From contig CAZFRR010000087.1 of NCBI GenBank assembly GCA_964521405.1, forward strand, positions 1 through 29,655: DNA of 29,655 nt, written 5' to 3'. The stretch is from SG8-41 sp964521405 (lineage in GTDB: Bacteria > Pseudomonadota > Gammaproteobacteria > Burkholderiales > SG8-41). The notes below the pieces were generated by a model. The model saw nothing but the letters and a program-made list of their open reading frames with translations. It had not been told where the DNA came from and ran no database searches. Shown one piece after another: positions 24,308-29,655 of the stretch. The position numbers and the translations under genes were made by a program. The stretch's first letter is position 1; the number at the start of each line of letters is the position of its first letter.

Positions 24308-25516
24308 ATGCCTACCTTCGAATACAAGGCGATAGACCGTACCGGCCAGCCGGCGCGCGGAGGCATCCAGGCGGTCAACGAGGTGGACCTCGAGTTGCGG
24401 TTGCGGCGCATGGGGCTCGACCTCATCACCTACACCCAGGTGGAGCGCAGCGCTTCGACGCGCGGGTCGGGCAGCAAGATCACGCGCCAGGATCTCATCA
24501 ATCTCTGCTTCGACCTGGAGCAGATGATCAAGTCCGGCATTCCCCTGCTCGACGGGCTGCGCGACATGTGCGACACCATCGAGAACCCGCGTTTCCGCGA
24601 CGTTCTCACGGGGATGGCCGAGGACATGGAAGGCGGGAGGGTGCTGTCGCAGTGCATGGCGAACCATCCGGACGTATTCGACAATGTTTTCGTGAGCCTC
24701 ATCCGCGCCGGCGAGCAGAGCGGCCAGCTTCCGGAAATCTTCAAGAACCTGGCGGACAACCTGAAGTGGCTCGACGAGCTCATATCCCAGACGCGCCGGC
24801 TCCTCATCTACCCCATCATGACGCTGGTCGTCGTGCTCGGCGTGCTGGTGGCGCTGCTGATCGTGCTGGTGCCGCAGATCGCGGGGTTGTTCAAGACGAT
24901 GGGGCTCGCCCTCCCCATGCAGACCAAGATATTGATCGCCGTATCGGGCTTCATGACCGAATACTGGTACGTGGTTTTCGGGGTGCCGGTACTGGCGACA
25001 ATGGCGGTGGTCGCCGCCATCAACAGCAACAGCCGGATGTCCTACCTGTGGGACTATGCGAAGTTGCGCATGCCGCTCATCGGCTCGACGCTGCAGAAAA
25101 TCATCCTGTCGCGGTTCGCCAATATTTTCGCGCTCATGTACCGCTCCGGCATCACCGTCCTCGACGCGATCAAGATTTGCGAGGACGTCGTGGGCAACAA
25201 GGTCATCTCGGACGGGCTGGCGCGGGCGGGCCAGCAGATCTCGGCCGGGGAAAGCCTGACCGAGACGTTCCAGAACCTGGGCATGTTTCCGCCGCTCGTG
25301 ATCCGCATGCTGCGGGTGGGCGAGAGCACCGGCGCGCTGGACAGCTCGCTCATGAACATCACCTATTTTTACAACCGGGACGTGCGGGAGTCGGTCGACA
25401 AGGCGCAGAAAATGCTGGGGCCGGCGATGACGCTGGTGCTGGGCGGAATGCTGGCTTTCGTCGTCTGGGCCGTGCTGGGACCGGTATATGATATTTTGGG
25501 CAAAGTTAAGTTTTAG
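24308..25516 (+). CDS. mshG: Pilus/secretion platform protein (MshG/GspF family)
   Basis: A 402-residue inner membrane platform protein around which the fibre is built. It has two GspF domains: the first with LEQMIKSGIPLLDGLRDMCD and FVSLIRAGEQSGQLPEIFKNLA, the second with FALMYRSGITVLDAIKICED and VIRMLRVGESTGALDSSLMNI. Membrane helices lie at about 165-195, 220-240 and 376-398. N-terminal MPTFEYKAIDRTGQPARGGI is typical. It would interact with the ATPase encoded just upstream. Confidence 0.93.
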   Translation: MPTFEYKAIDRTGQPARGGIQAVNEVDLELRLRRMGLDLITYTQVERSASTRGSGSKITRQDLINLCFDLEQMIKSGIPLLDGLRDMCDTIENPRFRDVLTGMAEDMEGGRVLSQCMANHPDVFDNVFVSLIRAGEQSGQLPEIFKNLADNLKWLDELISQTRRLLIYPIMTLVVVLGVLVALLIVLVPQIAGLFKTMGLALPMQTKILIAVSGFMTEYWYVVFGVPVLATMAVVAAINSNSRMSYLWDYAKLRMPLIGSTLQKIILSRFANIFALMYRSGITVLDAIKICEDVVGNKVISDGLARAGQQISAGESLTETFQNLGMFPPLVIRMLRVGESTGALDSSLMNITYFYNRDVRESVDKAQKMLGPAMTLVLGGMLAFVVWAVLGPVYDILGKVKF

Positions 25517-25585
25517 TGGCGGGCTGACTGCCGCTGGCCCACAATATCCCGATCCGGCTATTTTGAAAATGGACCGCTAGAACCT

Positions 25586-27166
25586 ATGGCCGACAAACTC
25601 CTCATCGGCATCTCGGCGCAGGGCGCAATCGCCGCCGACTGGCGCGGCAACCGCGTGAACGAGTGCCGGATGTTTGCCCACGACGATGACGGCCTGGCCG
25701 GCTTCAGGGATTACCTGGCGGGTTTCACGAACGTGCCGGTCCAGATCATGGTGGATGTGGTCGAGGAGGATTACCGCTTCGAGACCCTCCCGCACACGAC
25801 CGGGAGCGATCGCGCCGAGATGGTCGGGCGCAAGCTGAAGCAGCACTACCGCAACACGCCGTACATGGCCGCCTCGCAGATCGGGCGCGACAGCGGCAAG
25901 CGGCGCGACGACCGCTACCTTTTTTCCGCGCTGACCAACCCCGACCTGGTCAACGAATGGCTGCAGGCGGTGGCCGCGCGCGGCCTGCCGGTGGCCGGAA
26001 TTTACCTGCTGCCGATGGTGAGCGAGGGGCTGCTGGACCGGTTCGGCGCCAAGGCGGCCAACCTGCTGCTGGTGGCGCAGCACCCTAACGGCCTGCGGCT
26101 CACCTTTTTCCGCGACCGCCAGTTCCGGCTCTCCCGGTTTACGCGCAGCGACAGCGGCAAGGTCGATAACCGCACCCGCTACCTGTCGGAGGAAATCTCC
26201 AACACCCGGCTCTATCTGCATGCGCTGCGCACCATGACGCTCGACGAGCCGATCACGGTGCTGCTGGTGGACCACGGCGACGAGCTGGCCGAGGCGGCGG
26301 CGGGTGTGATGCGCGAGAACCCCAGCCTCGAGTGCCTGCGCCTGAGCCGCCAGGAACTGGCCGGGCGCTTCGGCATCGCGGAGCCGCTGCTCGCCGCTTC
26401 GCCGTATGTGATCTACCTGCATCTTCTAGGCCTCAAGGCCCCCTCGAGCAACCTTGCCGCCGCGAGCGTCACGGCGGGTTACCAGCAATACCGGGCGCGC
26501 TGGATGATTTATGCCGGGTGCGGCGCCCTCGCGGCCGGCGCCCTCATCTGGACCTCGATCAACCTCTACCAGGCAATGAAGCTGAACGGGGAGACCGAAG
26601 ACGCGGTACGCCAGACCGCTCTGCTGTCCTCGCAATACCAGGAAATCACGCGCTTGTTCCCGCAGGCCCCGACCTCGGCGGAAAACCTCAAGAAAACGGT
26701 CGAGATCGCCCAACAGCTGCGCGAAACCGCGCGCAATCCGCTGCGGATGATGGCGCTCGTGAGCCGGGCGCTGGAACCGAGCCCCGGCATCGTCATGAAG
26801 GAGCTCGGGTGGAAATACGGCACCCGGGAAATAGAAACCGAGGCCGGCGCGCGCGCCTCGGCCGGCGATCGCCCCGCGGCAGCGGCAACGCCCGCCGGCG
26901 GGCCCGAGGTGCGCAGGGAGAGCGCCTTGATCGAGGGTGAGATCCGGCCGTTCCGCGGCGATTATCGCAGCGCGATCGTAGCCATCAACCGCTTTGCCAG
27001 CCGCCTGCTGGAACAGCCGGGCGTGGCCGAAGTGCGGGTGGTGAAGTTGCCCCTCAACGTCAATCCGACGCTGTCGCTGACGGGCAATACCCTCGATAAC
27101 CCCGAGAGTAGCGCAACCGCCACGGCGGAATTCAAGCTGCTGGTGGTACTCAAGCCCAACGCATGA
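25586..27166 (+). CDS. PilM/PilN-like (MshI-like) composite assembly protein
   Basis: A 526-residue protein with a cytoplasmic N-terminal part (about 1-300), one membrane helix at about 307-330 (WMIYAGCGALAAGALIWTSI), and a periplasmic part with a coiled-coil start (about 335-380) and a ferredoxin-like end (EIRPFRGDYRSAIVAINRFASRLLEQPGVAEVRVVKLPLNV). This matches the GspL layout, or PilM and PilN joined; MshI fills the role in MSHA loci. The N-terminal part is only faintly similar to actin-like PilM, and I see no intact nucleotide-binding motifs. The next gene overlaps its stop (ATGA). No strong Shine-Dalgarno sequence precedes the start. Confidence 0.72.
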   Translation: MADKLLIGISAQGAIAADWRGNRVNECRMFAHDDDGLAGFRDYLAGFTNVPVQIMVDVVEEDYRFETLPHTTGSDRAEMVGRKLKQHYRNTPYMAASQIGRDSGKRRDDRYLFSALTNPDLVNEWLQAVAARGLPVAGIYLLPMVSEGLLDRFGAKAANLLLVAQHPNGLRLTFFRDRQFRLSRFTRSDSGKVDNRTRYLSEEISNTRLYLHALRTMTLDEPITVLLVDHGDELAEAAAGVMRENPSLECLRLSRQELAGRFGIAEPLLAASPYVIYLHLLGLKAPSSNLAAASVTAGYQQYRARWMIYAGCGALAAGALIWTSINLYQAMKLNGETEDAVRQTALLSSQYQEITRLFPQAPTSAENLKKTVEIAQQLRETARNPLRMMALVSRALEPSPGIVMKELGWKYGTREIETEAGARASAGDRPAAAATPAGGPEVRRESALIEGEIRPFRGDYRSAIVAINRFASRLLEQPGVAEVRVVKLPLNVNPTLSLTGNTLDNPESSATATAEFKLLVVLKPNA

Positions 27167-27777
27167 ACCAGGCCGATCTCCAGGCGTTGAAAAACCCGCT
27201 GCTTGCCCTGCTGGCGATGCTGCTGGCCGGCACCGCGGCCATTTATTATTCCGATCGGCTGGCGGCGGCGGCGCAGCAGCAGCTGGTGCAGCAGCAGACG
27301 CAAATGAAGGAAGCGCGGACCCGCCTGCAAAAATCGGGCGACGAGAAGGAGGTCATCGTGCGCTATCTCGACCGCTACCGCCAACTGGAGCGGGGGGGCT
27401 TCGCGGGGGAAGAGCAGCGCATCAACTGGCTCGACGGGCTGCGGCTCGCCAACCAGCAGGCGGATCTCTTCGGCGTCGACTACCAGATCGGCACTCAGAG
27501 AACCTACCCCTACGCCGCCAGTTTCAATCCGGGGCAGATCGTGCTCAACCAGTCGGTCATGCGCCTGAAGTTCCGGCTGCTGCACGAGCAGGACCTGATG
27601 CGGTATCTGGCTTCTCTTGCAAACCAGGGCGGCGGGCTGTTCACAATCGACCAGTGCAGCCTGCAACGCATCGACAACCGCGGCGTGATCCGCTACCAGC
27701 CCAACTTCATCGCCGATTGCGAACTGTCGTGGATCACCGCCAAGGTCGGGGGCGGCGCACAGCGGACGCCCCAGTGA
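27163..27777 (+). CDS. PilO/GspM-like (MshJ-like) assembly protein
   Basis: A 204-residue protein with one N-terminal membrane helix (about 10-28, NPLLALLAMLLAGTAAIYY), a Gln-rich coiled coil (about 33-75) and a small periplasmic domain that ends LSWITAKVGGG. Position after a PilN-like protein, the ATGA overlap and this layout fit PilO/GspM/MshJ, which pair with PilN/GspL to form the alignment complex. Sequence identity to named members is not evident by eye. Its stop codon is the first three bases of the downstream heptamer array. Confidence 0.7.
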   Translation: MNQADLQALKNPLLALLAMLLAGTAAIYYSDRLAAAAQQQLVQQQTQMKEARTRLQKSGDEKEVIVRYLDRYRQLERGGFAGEEQRINWLDGLRLANQQADLFGVDYQIGTQRTYPYAASFNPGQIVLNQSVMRLKFRLLHEQDLMRYLASLANQGGGLFTIDQCSLQRIDNRGVIRYQPNFIADCELSWITAKVGGGAQRTPQ

Positions 27778-27802
27778 TGAGTGATGAGTGATGAGTGATG
27801 AG
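27775..27802 (+). repeat. Four perfect TGATGAG heptamers joining a stop and a start
   Basis: TGATGAG is repeated four times without error. The first unit supplies the TGA stop of the PilO-like gene (27775-27777) and the third unit supplies the ATG start of the next gene (27791-27793). Each unit contains an ATG and a TGA in different frames. Change in copy number would alter the stop-to-start distance in steps of seven, while the ATG in the next-to-last unit would stay in frame with the gene. Confidence 0.95.
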
Positions 27803-28471
27803 TTTGTAAAGCGATTGGTATTCTCCTGCGCTCTGGCAGCGGCCGCTGCGCTTGTACCAGCATTTGCCCAAACCACACCCAAGTCGGCCGCGGCGGCGGA
27901 GCCGGTGGGAAGGCTCTTCTTCACGCCCGCCCAGCGGGCGTCGCTGGATATTGCGCGCACCCAGAGGGCGCGCAACACGCTGGTTAGCGAAAGAACCGTC
28001 GACGAGACCGCCCCGGTGGCGCAAACGGTCACTTATGGCGGCATGGTTCGCCGGGGCGACGGCAAGAGCACGGTGTGGCTCAACGGCCGCCCGGTGAACG
28101 ATAACGACCCGGTGGGTGGGGTGTCCCTCGTCGGCCGGGTGGCGCCCGACGGCAGCGTCACCCTGCAGGTGCCGCAATCCGGACGCAGCGTGAACCTCAA
28201 GCCGGGACAAAGCATAGAGCTGCTGTCGGGCGCCGTCGAAGAGGGCTACTCGCGCAGACCCATCGAAGTCGAACCCAAGCCGGCGGCCAAACCGGCAGCA
28301 GGAGCAAAACCCGCGGCCAAGCCGGCGTCAGCGGATCGCGCCGCTGAAGAACGTGTCCGCGATGAACGGGAACAGCAGCGCGTCGAAGAGGCTGTCTCGC
28401 GGGCACTGCAGGAGACGGCAAGCGCCCAGCCCGGCGCGGCGCCGGGCCCCGCGCCTGCGGCAAAACGGTGA
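27791..28471 (+). CDS. Periplasmic PilP/GspC-like (MshK-like) protein
   Basis: A 226-residue exported protein. It starts in the TGATGAG array (ATG 27791; a GTG three bases earlier is also in frame). A signal peptide ends near ALVPAFAQ. The middle contains VTYGGMVRRGDGKSTVWLNGRPVNDNDPV and SVTLQVPQSGRSVNLKPGQSIEL, the beta-rich pattern of PilP, GspC HR and MshK domains that link the inner membrane complex to the secretin. A Lys/Pro/Ala repeat (PKPAAKPAAGAKPAAKPAS) and a charged helix (AAEERVRDEREQQRVEEAVSRAL) follow. The assignment rests on position and fold pattern. Confidence 0.68.
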   Translation: MSDEFVKRLVFSCALAAAAALVPAFAQTTPKSAAAAEPVGRLFFTPAQRASLDIARTQRARNTLVSERTVDETAPVAQTVTYGGMVRRGDGKSTVWLNGRPVNDNDPVGGVSLVGRVAPDGSVTLQVPQSGRSVNLKPGQSIELLSGAVEEGYSRRPIEVEPKPAAKPAAGAKPAAKPASADRAAEERVRDEREQQRVEEAVSRALQETASAQPGAAPGPAPAAKR

Positions 28472-29634
28472 TTCCGGCGTCTGTGGGCTCACCGCAGCCA
28501 CGCCCTTCGCGCCCTCAGGCTCAGCGCGGGCAAGCCATGATGCTCACGGTGCTGATGCTGTTCGGAATGGTTACCGCGCTGTTCGTCTACGGCATGTTCG
28601 ACGCCAACACGCTCGGCCTACGGCGTAACCAGGACACGGCGACAGCGCTCGCACAGGCCAAAGATGCGTTGATCGGCTACGCGGTCAGTGATGCCACTCG
28701 GCCAGGTGAACTGCCCTGTCCAGACGTGAATAACGATGGTCAGCTAACTTTAGGGATTGACTACACCGGCGGCGCGGGCTCTCCTTGCGTGAGTTTACTC
28801 GGTCGATTACCGTGGAAGACATTAGGGCTTCCGGATCTGCGCGATGGCAGCGGCGAAAGATTGTGGTATGCGTTGTCAGACAATTTTCATGCAGGCGCCA
28901 CTTCGATGCTGGACAACGATACCAAGGGCCAGCTAACTATCACCGGAGCCGCGCCCGGCACCTACGTTGTGGCGATTGTATTTTCCCCTGGGGAAGTGCT
29001 CGGCACGCAGGTGCGGGACGCGGCGAACGAGAACAACGTCGCGAACTATCTCGAAGGCGAGAATGCGAACGGCGACACTATTTTCACGACTGGCGCAGTC
29101 AGTGCCACCTTTAACGACAAACTGCTGGTGATCACCACCGACAGCCTGATGACGCCGGTGGAGCAGCGGGTCGCTCGCGAGATGCTCGCGCTTCTTAAGA
29201 GCTACCGGGCAGCGAGCGCGTGTGGCTGTTACCCGTGGGCAGCCGATAACTTCGACGACGACAGTGTCACCGGCAGAACCCAAGGCATGGTTCCGATCGA
29301 GACTGCATTGCCGGAATCCTGGGGTTCACTGGGGATCGCCGTTCCTGCCTGGATGATCGGCAGCAATGAGTGGGGGAAGAAGTTCTATTACGCGATCGCC
29401 CCCAGCGAATCGCAGGATCATACTGTTGGCACAATCACGGTTAACGGCGTCAGCAAGAACGTGGTGCTGATCACCCCCGGCCCGGCGGGCGCCAGCCGTC
29501 CCAGCACCAACTTACCCGACTACGTGGACGACGCCGAAAACGGGGATGGCGGCACCATTTACATAACTCCCTTATCCACTGCGTATGCGCGCGACCGGCT
29601 CTACACCATTTCCCCTGGTAACACCATCCCTTAG
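28468..29634 (+). CDS. Large protein with an N-terminal pilin-like helix, possible pseudopilin
   Basis: A 388-residue protein that starts at GTG overlapping the previous stop (GTGA). After a basic leader (RPSRPQAQRGQA) comes one hydrophobic helix (MMLTVLMLFGMVTALFVYGM), then AQAKDALIGYAVSD and RPGELPCPDVNNDGQ, a combination seen in long pilin-like proteins of betaproteobacterial pilus loci. The rest is a large, mostly beta-rich, Asp/Asn-rich domain with few cysteines (in LPCPD, SPCVSL and ACGCYP). The usual prepilin Glu at +5 is not evident, so processing by a prepilin peptidase is uncertain. It could be a minor pilin, tip protein or an anchored accessory protein. An in-frame ATG at 28537 would remove the leader. 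Confidence 0.65.
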   Translation: MIPASVGSPQPRPSRPQAQRGQAMMLTVLMLFGMVTALFVYGMFDANTLGLRRNQDTATALAQAKDALIGYAVSDATRPGELPCPDVNNDGQLTLGIDYTGGAGSPCVSLLGRLPWKTLGLPDLRDGSGERLWYALSDNFHAGATSMLDNDTKGQLTITGAAPGTYVVAIVFSPGEVLGTQVRDAANENNVANYLEGENANGDTIFTTGAVSATFNDKLLVITTDSLMTPVEQRVAREMLALLKSYRAASACGCYPWAADNFDDDSVTGRTQGMVPIETALPESWGSLGIAVPAWMIGSNEWGKKFYYAIAPSESQDHTVGTITVNGVSKNVVLITPGPAGASRPSTNLPDYVDDAENGDGGTIYITPLSTAYARDRLYTISPGNTIP

Positions 29635-29655
29635 GATTTTGTCGGACTCAGGTCC

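Overview
The window is GC-rich (roughly 60-65% by eye), densely coding, and reads as the chromosome of a betaproteobacterium. The main evidence is a gene order typical of that class: mlaFED-CB, an ABC exporter pair, ibaG, murA, hisG-D-C-B-H-A-F-I-E, tatA and tatB on one strand. HisG is the short form that works with HisZ, which also fits. I cannot name a genus. No rRNA, tRNA, CRISPR array or recognisable insertion sequence was seen.

Layout. Positions 1-173 are a mostly non-coding end with a short direct repeat and, unexpectedly, no tatC start behind tatB. Positions 174-8156 (minus strand) hold tatB, tatA and a complete single-locus set of histidine genes except hisZ and a histidinol-phosphate phosphatase. 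Positions 8485-15024 (minus strand) hold murA, ibaG, a YadH/YadG-like ABC-2 exporter, and mlaB, mlaC, mlaD, mlaE and mlaF for phospholipid transport between the membranes; mlaA is not between mlaD and mlaC. A 411-base divergent region (15025-15435) separates this block from the plus strand. Positions 15436-16179 encode an orphan ABC ATPase. Positions 16348-29634 encode an MSHA-like type IV pilus or type II-secretion-like assembly locus: a sigma-54-type response regulator, an AAA ATPase fused to a SPOR domain, an MshL-type secretin, a TPR membrane protein, an MshE/GspE ATPase, an MshG/GspF platform protein, a PilM/PilN-like composite protein, a PilO/MshJ-like protein, a PilP/MshK-like periplasmic protein, and a large protein with one N-terminal hydrophobic helix that may be a pseudopilin. 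The major pilin genes probably lie beyond the right edge.

The most striking feature is not a gene. Nearly every gap of the minus-strand block, and two gaps of the pilus locus, is filled with short degenerate tandem repeats, most of period 7 bases (others 8 or 10). Many gaps carry an inverted second arm, so the transcript could fold into a hairpin. The repeat word differs from gap to gap while the period stays the same. The repeats often begin at or include the stop codon of the preceding gene, and in three places they reach into a gene start (ABC permease, mlaC, MshK-like gene). I regard this as the best candidate here for an under-described system.

How the genes work together: the his genes make histidine from PRPP and ATP; TatA/TatB belong to the folded-protein export translocase; MurA starts peptidoglycan synthesis; the Mla proteins shuttle phospholipids across the envelope; and the pilus-like locus would build a secretin-gated surface fibre, with its own regulator as the first or second gene.
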